Assembly: GCF_051020975.1 (NCBI RefSeq) | Contig: NC_135044.1 | Coordinates: forward strand, 2,978,501 to 3,042,500 | Source: Osmia lignaria lignaria | Taxonomy: Eukaryota > Arthropoda > Insecta > Hymenoptera > Megachilidae | Direction of reading: 5' to 3' | Length of the DNA: 64,000 nt | Part shown: positions 26,396 to 37,983 of the stretch, one piece after another | How the letters are laid out: each line of letters starts with the position of its first letter | Numbering within the stretch: the stretch's first letter is position 1 | The notes under the pieces: model-generated | The model's database searches: none | Told to the model about the DNA's origin: nothing | The model's input: only the letters and a program-made list of their open reading frames with translations | Translations under genes and position numbers: made by a program

Positions 26396-26596
26396 CAGTG
26401 ACGGATTAAAAGGAGGGTTAAACGGAGCTGCAGCCCCAAGTCTCACTGTACACTGAGCGTCGTGACGAAACTTTTATTTATTACGTCAATATTGAATGAA
26501 ATTTCGTTCACTTCGCCTTTTTCCGTTCGGATTAAATGATATTTAATTTTATTTAGTTCAATAGCCTCGGGTCCCAGAAATCTTAATTCGGTCCTG
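26396..26596. mobile_element. hAT-like MITE, about 201 bp
   Basis: The left end CAGTGACGGATTAA and the reverse-complemented right end CAGGACCGAATTAA match at 10 of 14 positions and both start CAG. Eight-base flanks GGTGAAAG and TGTGGGAG agree at 5 of 8, compatible with a decayed 8-bp target duplication, the hAT hallmark. The right-hand 27 bases (26570-26596) recur at 59936-59962 with one mismatch, which proves a dispersed repeat. There is no coding capacity. The right end is secure; the left boundary is less so. Confidence 0.5.
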
Positions 26597-27165
26597 TGTG
26601 GGAGACCTTTCCCTCCATCAACCCTTAACCAGGAAAAGCCTACGTTGCACCAGCACGTACTATAGAGTTCATTTGGTCCCCTGTTGACGCGTGTAACGTG
26701 TGGGATGAAAAATAAACGACGACAGCAGGAGAACTAATGAAATTTTCCAGTTGGAATTCATTTTCTCCCCATTATCGCGCCGAATAATACGGTTTGCGGA
26801 TTGATGACTGGAAACAGTTCATTGCCAGATGTCGGAGGGCCGTAGTATCGTTATTGTCACAAATTACGGATAGTACGTATGCATATCCATTCGAACGATC
26901 GTTCGTGTATGTACATAACTGAAAATTCGGGAAAATGGATTGCCTCGACCGGGACGTAGTAAACGTTTTATAACCCTTTCGCTGTGGCCATGTATTATAA
27001 GCGACAAATTTGTAACAACGATAAATATTGTTCGACGAGTATCGGAAAAATAATTGCATGTCAACAGAACAGATGAACATTGCATGGATGAAGGTACTTG
27101 CTGCACTGATATGTTATTAATTAGAAGTTATGTCGAGATGAAAATTACAGTATCGATACTCTACT
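26597..27165. other. No gene seen
   Basis: The minus-strand frames at 26772-27080 and 26864-27106 overlap and have no recognisable domain. The sequence is moderately AT-rich without repeats I could see. Confidence 0.5.
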
Positions 27166-27228
27166 TTAGTTAACGTTATACCTCAACCCTCGGACGGCGG
27201 ACCATGGAGAGAGGCCCAATTTTAATTT
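27166..27228 (+). mobile_element. Family A element end with extended flank homology
   Basis: From about 27187 the segment reads CCCTCGGACGGCGGACCATG and then GAGAGAGGCCCAATTTTAATTT, matching 37413-37454. The match also covers the 18 bases upstream (TTAGTTAACGTTATACCT), so the copied unit is longer than the terminal repeat. The flanking target reads TCAA rather than TTAA. A possible opposite end, CCTGAGGGA followed by TTAA (27300-27303), would give a 113-bp element but is weak. Confidence 0.65.
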
Positions 27229-30200
27229 CTCAAAATTAACCTGAAGGAAGCTTGTATCTGGTCTTAATATCAATGTATCACAAATTACACCCTGAGGGAT
27301 TAATAAAGAATCGCAGAATTGCAATATAATTACGGGGAGAATATAAATTCGTTTTTGAAACAGGTTCAGCTTAAGCGGCTCGCGATTTACGTTATTCGAA
27401 GATGAATATTCCTATCGGCGACATTAATCCTGTAAGGGTGGTACAGAAAATACAGTGGATGGTTGCACAGTGAGCATCACCGGGAAATTGCGGTAGTTAT
27501 ACACGCCCGTCTAACAAAGAGGATTAATGCCGCGATCCACCATTTTCAGATAGCACTTCGCATCCAGACCTGAGCATTCCCAACTGTTCGTGCAATTATG
27601 TTAATAATATCGTGATAGTTTAGGACCATTGTTCTCTAACTAGGATTCCCTCAAAAAGCCCTACGCTTCATTTCATCCGATATACAGGTTCATAAACTGG
27701 CGAAACATTTTTCCTGTTGAATACGGTAACAGGTTTTATCGGTGAGGACGATAGCAGAAAAATAGTACGATAATAAACACACAAACGTTCCAATTTTTGC
27801 AGAGATTTTTCAATTTTATACCTAAGTACACCACTCGATAAAGCAGACATTCTTTCTACTGAAAGCATCAGAAGAAAAAAACAGATACCGTGGTCCGTTG
27901 TTGTTTTTAATACAGTGAAGCTTTGAATTATAACCCCGCATTTAATTAAAATCACATGATTGTGGAAACGGCGTTTCGAGTAAAATGCTAGATTAAAATC
28001 GAAAAAAAAACCGTTCCCCATCAAGTGCACTCGCGCGAAATCGAAGCTTCACCGTGTAATCCTTTCCCCATTCAAAGTTCAGAATTTAATTCCTCGTTCA
28101 GTTAACGTTCCACCATGATAATTCAACGTTAATCGTACCCGAAGTAATTCGTTTCCCCTTAATCGTGTAGCAGGGTATCGAATCCGCGTCTCGAATAGTT
28201 GATATCCGTCGGAACTAAAAACATATCCCTTCCCTCCGCCCCCGTCGTTCGTGAATCCGACCACACCTTTTCGCGAGTTTTCCGCGCTTATAAACTGTTT
28301 GCGGATTTTTTGCCAAAGGCACTACCGCTTCAAGCACTTGTGAAATACACCGTCGACGGCATTTTAAATTAACGCGCTCTCATGCAAGGCTGTCGATCTT
28401 CTAACGACCTCCGATTTCAAAGAAATCTGCCGCTAATGAAAATAACGCTGTGTGGGAGAAAGCGGGTCGCGCGAGGTTCCACTTAATTAATGCTTCCTTT
28501 AACTAATAAAACGTTTGCGTCTCGCAGTTCTCCTCGCTTCAGGAAGTTTCTGCTCTTTGACACAGAGAGAAACGAGCGACGACTGTGCCAAATGTTTCAC
28601 GATCTTTTGATTCGACAGCATATTAAAAAAGTTATGGTTATGGTTAGCAGCGGTGTGCCTCCATATCCCATTAAATGCCGTTGAAATCACCGGTGACCGT
28701 CACCATAAAGTTGATATATTAAATAACTCAGGAAAAAAAAGAATTCAAGAAAATTCTAAGCAATATAAATATCATATTAATTTCGTAAGGTAGCAAACAG
28801 AGAATTTAAATTGGAGAACGATCGTATTCTAAATAATGCAATTATATATACATATATGATAACATTTAATGTGTTAATGTTTTCAGAAATAAGAAAGGAA
28901 AGAAAATAATAAAGAGTTGTAAAATAGAATATACGAAAGATCTTTCCTTCGTATCTTGACGAAAAATCTACCGACCGTTCCCTAAAAGTTCAGCAGTACG
29001 CTTTATAAAACACCTCATACTTCTACTCATTATCTGGAGTCATTAACGTGAAGCTTCTTCGATTTCCGTCGGATCTTTCTGAAAACGTCGCAAAGAAATG
29101 CTCGGTTCACGGGACATAAGGGCATGCACCTCGTTTGCACGCCCCAAATATGAAAGGCCACCCGTCGTCTGTAATCTGAATACTTTTCAAGGAAAACTTG
29201 ATGCGACGCTGCAGCAGAGAAAATCAGGCGGTATGGTTTTATTAAAAAGTTTTCATTCTCGTGATACTGTGCAGTTTACAAAATGATTAACGTGATCACC
29301 GAAGTGTACCTTCGTCCGTGAAATATGATTAAACCCTAGGAAACACGGAGCCTGATACGTAACCATTCATTCTTCACATTTCTCTTCTTTAATAACAGAA
29401 ATAACGAATTTTCAATACCTTTTATATTTTATATTTCAATCTTCATAAAGCCAATATCAGCTAAAGTTGTTTGCAAATGACCCTTCATCGATAAATTCAG
29501 CGAATGTAATATGCCTGATTGGAAAAATCCAATGAAACGATTTTAATGAACACGATTGTGTTTCTTTGTTTCAAGACTTCGGCTACCTTTTACTTTGAAG
29601 TCTACCGTTCTTCAAGCGATGAATTAACTCCGCTATCGTTATTAATGCTATTCTGAAAATAAACTTCCTTCTGGAATTATTTACCTCTTAGATTCATAGA
29701 TTATAACTGATAAATTGCATTACAAAGTGAGATGCCTTCTGTCTGACATCTTGATTTGTGAAATTATCATCTCTTGATGCTTGGAATTTATACAGAACTA
29801 TTTGATACTTCAGTTTATTCTATTAATTTAAATACTCTTTGATATATTGAATAATTGAAGTAGATCTTTCTGTAATATTCCTTTCGCAAACGTTCGTTTG
29901 GCAATCAAAGAGTTCTGAAAAATTCATCCCTTTCAGATCGTGCATCTTCCAGAGCTTACTTGGTACTATTCTCGACTATTCAATTTAATTAAAATGATAA
30001 AATATTTGTTTAGAAATGAAAAGAAAATTAAATTGCTGGTAAAGCAATTACAGTTTTTCGAACTCCTGATTAATTGTTAAATGTGACTTGAAAAAAAGAC
30101 AATTCAATGAAGCTACTGTGAGCAAATAAATAACAAGAAGAGTACCATGTTACCTCGATTAAGTCTATCACATAAACAGCGGACATTCGATTTAAACTTT

Positions 30201-32025
30201 CCGCGTTCATTCCTACATCTCGACGGCGTTTCAAACCATTTCAAAAGTTTCATGGACGTGAAACGAGCAACGGAATCCCTGCTGCTTAAAGGGGATGCAA
30301 AAGACCGGAATAGACGTTTCCTGGCGCGAAACATCGCTGTCACGATAAATCACCGAGACCGATGATGCAAATAACATCGTTCAAAGTTGCCGCGCGAGGG
30401 AAACGACCCGCGAGAACGGGAAACGGAAGGAACTCGCGGAAAAATTTCCACGACGTCGGCGAATCTCCCCGTTGGTCCTCGTTTCTTTTATATCATAATT
30501 CGCGAGCTACGGGCGTGCAAACAATGTTTCTCAGTTCCTCTGGCTAACAAACAGAACGTCAAATGAAATATTCTTTCGACGGCTTTCTCTGCGTAATTAA
30601 CGAACAATCTGTTCTTCACCATTTCTGGCTAGGATTTAAACTAAAAAGTAATTCAGACAGAAAAAAAAGTGCAGAGAAGATGTGCACTTTCATTCAAAAG
30701 TCATAGAACAATCACTATTTTTAATTTTAAATACCAACAAATTTAGGGTCCTTTCTAAACTACTCATTGAAATTGAATAAAATTTATCAAAGAATGAAAT
30801 AAATGGCCAAATCTACAATGTAAACCAGATTTATTTCAAAATGGTAATGTGGCTCATAATTTACGAAGAGGAGTGTTGGTAAAAATGAATTCAGCATTCT
30901 TGCTAACCGTCCACCCACACCGTTTGCCATTTTCAAACAACTTAACAATAGTTAAGGTTATATGTGAAAACGGAAAAAGTGTGGAAGACACGGAAACGAG
31001 ATGCAAACGATCCGTCGGAACGGAATCTTCCAAGTTTGAAAGTAGTTGGAGGTCTGCTTCATACGGGTGGTGCTGAAACTCCAAGTTCTAAAGAACTGTA
31101 TCAGCAGAACGATAGTTAAATACGAATCGTTACGCTCGATTAGTATCACGGGAATCACGAGCAGAGAGAAATAAAGAAAAGGTGAGAGATCGAACGAGAT
31201 GAAATATATGTCTCATTGTTCGAACTGTTTTATCTGGAACATTTTATAGAGCTATTAACTTAACGAACATTCGATCGAATTGCTATTCTTTTAATCGCTG
31301 AAAATGTGGATTAATTAGTTGGCAAAAGAAATATAATGACAGGTAATCATTACGAGGGCCGAGTCAATATTTCTGATCGACACGAATTAAAAACGTTCAA
31401 TTCCCTGTTCGGTTTTCATTCACCATTCGCGTTTTGTAATTTATCGCTGGAAGCTTTGTAAATACGCAATAATTTAATTTTTACTGCTGAAATTGACACA
31501 AGGGACTGAACTCGTGTTTTCATCGAAAATTACGATTTTAATAAAACCAGATTTAATAAAGCGAATTAAAGAGAATTAAAAATCGAATCAAGTGTTTAAA
31601 TATGAATAATCGAGAGGAAAAATAATAGATTACGTTCCTGGAAAATGTTAAATTTCGAATTATTATTATGTGCAATTGTTAGAAATCTGCTGCCTACAAT
31701 GTGGGTTTTGCGTTGAATTCCCCGCAACAGAGAAGGGTTAATCGAGAAATTCCATTACTTCGAAGAATCTATTCGGAAAGGTACGAGTAGGGGCAACGAA
31801 TATAGCTTTCGATGGGACTATGAATCGCTATCCACCTCTGTAAAACGACACAACCGAGTGTATGAATGGTGGCCGGGTAAAAAATGCAACGAGCGATATA
31901 TGTACGGGAACGCGCGATAGCGAAGACTTAGGAGGGTTAGACGAGGGTGGATGCAAAGTCGGAGGAGAAAGGTGGATTGCCACTGAGGGAGCCGACGGAT
32001 AAAAAAGGTTGCCAGGAGGTGATGG
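27229..32025. other. No gene seen; several GC-richer patches
   Basis: Patches near 27.4-27.6, 28.0-28.7 and 30.15-30.55 kb are GC-richer than their surroundings and hold short frames on both strands (for example 28490-28684 plus, 28499-28690 minus, 30113-30343 minus). None has recognisable content. Small hairpin GGGCATGCA/TGCACGCCC near 29.13 kb. No RNA gene supported. Confidence 0.5.
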
Positions 32026-32180
32026 TTGATGACAAGAGCCGAGTCAAGAGAGGTAGAAAAGGGGGACGGTGGTTGGGGCGAGGGTGAAAACGAAGGCGGA
32101 GGATGGGGTATAGTTGGGGTTGAAAGGAAAAGCAGAAAGGCGACGAGGTTTGAGCAGCAGGGAAGGATAAGTGGGGCAGA
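32026..32180 (+). other. G-rich, purine-biased tract with possible G-quadruplex
   Basis: The plus strand is strongly purine-biased. G-runs lie at 32061-32065, 32075-32078, 32082-32084, 32104-32107 and 32116-32119, with spacers of 9, 3, 19 and 8 bases, so a quadruplex is possible but the loops are long. The bias also explains the Gly/Glu/Arg-rich plus-strand frame (32026-32223) and the Pro/Ser-rich minus-strand one (31937-32227), which should not be taken as proteins. Confidence 0.6.
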
Positions 32181-32223
32181 TTTACGGTTTCAATTCTTCG
32201 CGCCTCCTTTGTGCATGGCGTAA

Positions 32224-35200
32224 CCAATATAACGGTTCGGTTAATTGTTTGAAGTAATCAAAAATTCCTTATTCAAGAATAAAATGTATGCTACAGAGAA
32301 TGTACACTTCCGATCAAATCAGCCTTCTCCAGGGAAAATGATGATGTCTCGAATTCTCACCCTTCCCCATTGGCATACCCAAAGAGAATGATATTTCTTG
32401 AACTTACGATTAGCTATAATAATTAATCACGTGGTATTAATAGATTCATGTTACAATGCAAAAATATTTAAATCACTTTTGAAACAATATGAAAGGAAAT
32501 TTGATACTTTCATAAAAAATGCTTTGTATTTTACGATAAGCTAAACGTTTAGGTGTATTATAGCAAGGAAAAGTTTCCTTTCGCGCGTACAAACGAATAT
32601 TATAAATAATGGCGGTGTGTAAATGAGTTTCTTAGGTCGACGATTACCGGCGCCGCCGCAATCCACAAGCAACTGCTGCTTTCGTAATTACACTTTGACT
32701 TCTAATTATCATGCACCGTCAACCTCTTCATTCTCCGTGGCCCCGTTGCGTTTACACGAGCAAAGCGTGTTGCTACCACTTTTTTTTTTCTCCTTCGTGT
32801 TCGCTACGAACAACTTGGACTACACACACGCCCCCGCGCTTCTCATGTTTTTCCCTGTTTCTATTCCTGTTCCTTCTTCCATTTAGTCGTTTCACAAAGC
32901 TTTGCAACGTTAACGCATATTAACTATGGATTTCGACTGAAGTCTGACGGGTGAAGACATTCCCACGTCAGACAGATTTTCAGACTAATACAATGTACTT
33001 TCATACTTTTAGAACTAGACTCAATTATGGGTGAAAGAATTGAATCGAACTGTTAAGACGAACCGATCAGATGCCTATTAATTAATATTTTAATATTTAA
33101 CGCTCAAAATGTACGACATTTAACGTTTCAAAATTTTCTAGAATTTAATTTGAAGATTACTAATTAAAAAAGAACCACCTTCGACCTATTACCGAGTGAA
33201 AACATTTCCCAATGTAACAACTAACAAAAAATTTACTCAACTGGAGCACACGAACGCGTGAATGATGTCAAAATCGAATCGGCCGAACGTGGGCGATTAA
33301 TTAGAGCGAAGAGGGGAAAAATGGGGGTCATTAAAAACTGCCGGTGCTGATGCGAAATAGTATGTGACTGTCACGTTTTAGACGAATCACCAGTTTTTGA
33401 TGGATAGCCACCCTTTTTTTAACATTCAACGATATTTAACGTATTGGACTAATGGCATCAATGTCGAAAAAGGGAGTAACTATGTTCAAAGCAGTAAATA
33501 GATAAAGTAATAAAAATTTTTTAAATTTTAGTTTGCCCGGCACTCCAATGAAAATACCCCCGGGGGACTGAGTCGAGACGTTCGATGATTTGGCAATTGG
33601 ACGACATGACGTTTGTTTCGTCGATTCGCAAACGTCCCGGTAATTTTATTACAGCTATTTCGACGCGCTTCCGACAAATGTAATGGCTGTTAATCTGTCA
33701 AATACAGTTAAACGGCTTGTGTTTGTCGTTTCGAAACACATCGATCCCGCCACTGGTTTCGAGATTGTACATGGAAAAAGAGGAGCTGTTATATGTTTTT
33801 TAATCGGACACATTTTAAAACAGTGCTGTTGGTTTTGACAGGGAATAGGAAGGAACGGATAATTGGAACTGTCAACCAATTAAACGTTGTAATAGAGAGA
33901 AATGCGGACAATTGATATTTTAATCGTTTGTTTAACCGTTCGACGAGAAGAGAATTTATTTTTCTACCGAAATATCCATCCTCTAAAATCGTCAATTTAA
34001 ATTGTGATAGAAAGAACCAATCACGTAGAGAGTTTAAAAAGTAAAAGTGATTAATCAAATTTAAAAACGACGTGCATAGTTTTTCCTTACTTATTCTCTA
34101 TTTTCAGATTTTTCTTTTCAGTCTCCCTGCTGGAAGTATCTCCATTTTCTAACTTGAATACGTCACTCTGTTTTTCGAATTGGAGTTTAAGGAATTCGTA
34201 AGATTGACGGAACATTTTCTACATGATCTCAAGTGTTCCGGGGGTATACTGTAACTAAGTACACGATTACCTCGCGAAGCGTGTAACGAGATTCCGGTTC
34301 CATTGGTTGCCGAGAACAAATGATGTCAGCCCCGTCATTGAAAACGGAATCGTTCAAAGCCGCCCCCACGGTGCCGCACTGAATCTCATAACGTTCGATT
34401 TCTCCCCTGACTTGAAACGAAATGTCAGAAATTTCAAATCCGATCCGGGGTAACAATAGAAATTGAGTTCTTAAGAAAATCTTATCGTGAAAAATCGACT
34501 TGTGTCGTAACAGAATTCAAATAAACATTTTCTGCTTTTGTGAATATGTTACAAAGGTATTTGTCCAAATGACAGAATGCACAGATAATAAAATAATGAA
34601 TGCTTTGGAATATTTCTGATAAATTTTGCACTATTCCTGAATAATTTAAAAAATATTTCTCGCTTCGATTTGTAACACAGTCGTATATTTCTATAAAAAA
34701 ATTTTATTTTGTCTTCGGTCACGGATGATACACATTTTTGCATTGCAAACGTAGAAAAGAGCAGCAAAGAAAGCTAATAACAATATTTCTAGTATTTGTT
34801 ATTTCATTATGAAGTTAAGAAAACAATTCAACTTCCATCAAGTAGGCGAATGCTCCTACCAACCACCGCAAATTAGTTCGAAATTCAAAACAAATTACAA
34901 GTAAACGAGATTGAGTGCATTTTCCTGCGTTTTTCTCGGAAAATTATAATAATCATCGACCCTTCGTTCTATTATGTTCGAAAACTTGGGATCAATTTTC
35001 CTTCGTTGCTTTGTCGGAATTGACTTTCTCCTCTCGGGAGATTGAAATTAATTTTCTTTCACAAATTTCTCTACTAGCAAGTTATCGAATTTGAAGGCTC
35101 GATATTTAAAATATATTCATATTTAAACTTCACCATCATTCTATGGAATTTTATGATTTCCCCTTGTCTTATACGAAATAATCAAACATACAAATTCTGG

Positions 35201-37390
35201 CAAGTTTATACTGGAGTTAGAATTTCATGGACAGTACACTATCAAATAATTAAAAGCGGGAAACATCGAGAACACTGTTATAAATCGAGTTGAGTTGTCT
35301 GAAGTGGAAAGTACGAGTGCTTGGCAAATTCGTCACCATCTGGTTACAGCACCAGCCCGGGTACAAATTTTCACAAGTGTTTGAAGACCATACTTTTGTA
35401 AAGTTTTGAAAGTTTTGTTCGACTTTTCTCGCTGAGAGAACTAAGTTTTGGACAGTACGAGCAGTCACTTCTCCCCTGTCTCACTTGAAAATATCCATGT
35501 ATCTCTGTTCCTTGGTTTTTCCAAGCAATTTGAAAGTTTCAACCTATGAATTAATTAAGCTTCTCGACCGTAAATACATCCTCGAATAGCTAACATGATT
35601 TTATTTCAAGTGTATTATTCAAAAACATTTGTAGTAGAGTTGTAAACAAAGCTGTTTTCATTATAAAATTCGTAACTAGTCATACCGTAGTTAAATAAGA
35701 TATGAATCCAAATCAATATTACTTGAAAAATTTACTAATTTATTAATTTACTAATTGATAAGCTAAGGGGGACTGTAGCTCTGGGCCCCTTTCATCCATA
35801 AATGGAACACCGAAATAATCTCACGATTAAATTCAGTTCATAATTGTTTTCGTGTTAAATTCCTTTGATACTGTTGATCCTCTTTGTTTGAGTAAAAATT
35901 AATTTGGTATTTTCCACATAAATTAAGGAAACCGTGTACCATGAGCTTAGCAGAAATTCTGACTCGAGAGCCATAATTTAAGGGCGTAATTTCTCTACCT
36001 TACAGTCTTAAAGAATTTACATACATTCTAGGAATTTCATTAAATGTAATTAATTTCATCTCCATCTTTCATTTACAACATTTTTCCAACTACCTTCTGT
36101 AGCATAAAACGCCTTTCCATTTCGAAAATTGGCTTCACTATTGTCTCCAGGGTCTCCAGTTTCATCCCCCTGTTCGTTCAGTATACGAACCAAATCGAAA
36201 ATCATCCGTTCACTAGCGATTCGTCTGAATTTCCCCGATTCTAGTAATTTGATTAAGCAACGAAGAAGAAACATGCGCTCACACGAGAAGTTTCCAAACA
36301 GAGGGAAGCTAATAAATCCGGTCCCATTTCTCTACTCGACTGAGGCAGAATGTTCTGCATTACTTTCTTCATAGCTGGTTTGTTCCGTACTTTGTACAAC
36401 GGAGCTACGACATCGCTAAGATTTATGACGTTCTGCGAATGTTCGACGAGACCTCTCTAAAAAGCGACCCTGCGCGAATACTACGAAAGAGAACTCGTGC
36501 ACATGGGCTTTAAACTTTAACTTCAGTTTTCTAGAAGTATGTACCGGGGCACTGTCTGCATGACTACGTGCTTCCTGACAAATATCTTTTTTTGATGCTT
36601 TTTGTGCGGTTGGCTTTTTACGCTGGAATACATAGTTCAATCATGAAAATTCTAAAGGTGATGCATCTTTATAAATGCAAGAAATTTAGACACTGGAGCC
36701 AGACAGATTTGTGACCATAGACTCTATTGAAATATAAGATAAAGTAGAGGTATAATAGCTGTGAAAATATGACATGATTGTAAATGTTAGCAATCTATAA
36801 ACTAACATGCGTTTTCTAATGTCAAAAGCCGCAAATTGTGAAAAGAAACTTTCGATTTGTTTTCGCATAAAGGATCTGCAGATCTTGAATCGTGCCCTGT
36901 TTTTAAGACACTGTGTTTTGAGAAATATTATGTAGTAGATACTAACACCAGACTAGAAACAACTACTACTCAAAGTAAGACGTTTGAATGGATTTAAATA
37001 AATACGCCGAGCAAGGGGATTTTTATAACTCTTTGTCCCCTTTATCTGAAATAAGCTGACGAATAGCAAGAGCAGCGGAATAACAAGAGTCGGAGAATAA
37101 AGCGAGGTAAAGACGGCCTCTTGTAAATTCCCTTGTTCTAGAGACGTCGAGAGAATAGGGACATTGTTATGTGATACAAAATGAAAGTTCAGACATTATA
37201 AACCGCCCATGATAATCTTCCTCGACCGTGATAGCCACTCTTCCAGCATACGATTTGAACCGATGAGTTTCAATTCTTATATTGAATGCATCTCTTTTCG
37301 AACTCTTCGAACAACTTTACACGCGTATATTTAGAATCCAACATTTAAATCAACAGAATATCATTAAAATTAAAATGCATGTATGCATTA
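32224..37390. other. No gene seen; one imperfect hairpin
   Basis: AT-rich spacer. AAAAACT (33333-33339) with AGTTTTT (33392-33398), GGTG with CACC, and GTGAC with GTCAC at the tip suggest a bulged ~66-nt hairpin, but the internal loops are too many to call an RNA gene. A CCCCCGGGGG palindrome lies at 33557-33566. Frames at 36056-36274 minus and 36129-36374 plus are mutual shadows without recognisable content. Confidence 0.5.
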
Positions 37391-37454
37391 TTAGTTAACG
37401 TTATACCTTTAACCCTCAGATGGCGAACCACGGAAAGAGCCGCAATTTTAATTT
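37391..37454 (+). mobile_element. Family A element end (second extended copy)
   Basis: TTAA (37409-37412) is followed by CCCTCAGATGGCGAACCACG and then GAAAGAGCCGCAATTTTAATTT. The match to 27166-27228 runs the whole 64 bases with about nine differences, including 18 bases before the TTAA. No opposite inverted end was found to the right within about 200 bp. Confidence 0.65.
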
Positions 37455-37770
37455 AATTTAAAAATTCCTTCCCGTTCCTATTCCCTTTAAAAATTATTCT
37501 TGCAATATATGAAACTTTCTTGCAAATACATTAAGAGAAAATTAAAAGTTAAAAGAACTTATTAAAATGATAGTGCTGGTTCATTTCATTTTCTAGAAAT
37601 ACGTAACGAGCGTAGGTCTCTTGGGATGACGCGAAGTGAAACTTTAGGTTTAATCTAGCGATCGCATAGAAAACGGCAAACAGGTATTAAGCGTCTCTTT
37701 ACGCGTCGTCCGCTCTAATTCCGCTTTTCACTAGAGCCTCGAATGATTGGAGAAACGGCGCGGCGCCACG

Positions 37771-37979
37771 ATGGTAGGTAAATTGGGACGATGCGGAGGG
37801 GGCAAGTGCCACGTATATTTATCACGTAATCCCTGGACATTATGTTTGGCTTCAGTTTGGCTACTCGTGATCATAAATTATAACTTATGGAATGGAACGA
37901 GTATACGTTTCGGGCAGCTTGGCATGCGCAGTTTGTCCTTAACGTATTCACCTCCGCGGTGGGAAATTCGTGACATTGA
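37771..37979 (+). CDS. Candidate first coding exon of a type II membrane protein, unidentified
   Basis: The ATG at 37771 has A at -3 and G at +4, a strong Kozak context. The frame encodes 70 residues before TAA. It has a basic N-terminus (K4, R7, K12, R19), a single hydrophobic segment at about residues 21-38 (NPWTLCLASVWLLVIINY) and, just after it, an N-glycosylation sequon N41-G-T. That order (basic, membrane span, glycosylated side) fits a signal-anchor protein such as a Golgi enzyme. A possible splice donor GTAATC begins at 37980, exactly where the frame would otherwise stop. A possible acceptor (TTTTCACTAG) lies at 37725-37734. I do not recognise the protein and could not find a second exon. 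A competing donor (TAG|GTAAAT at 37778) would place the ATG in a short leader exon instead. Confidence 0.28.
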
Positions 37980-37983
37980 GTAA

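Noticed and set aside
31937..32227. Pro/Ser-rich 96-codon minus frame and Gly/Glu-rich plus frame
   Set aside because: Both are direct consequences of the purine-biased tract.
33333..33398. Bulged ~66-nt hairpin as an RNA gene
   Set aside because: Several internal loops and only about 20 pairs in short blocks; far weaker than the 51-kb hairpin.
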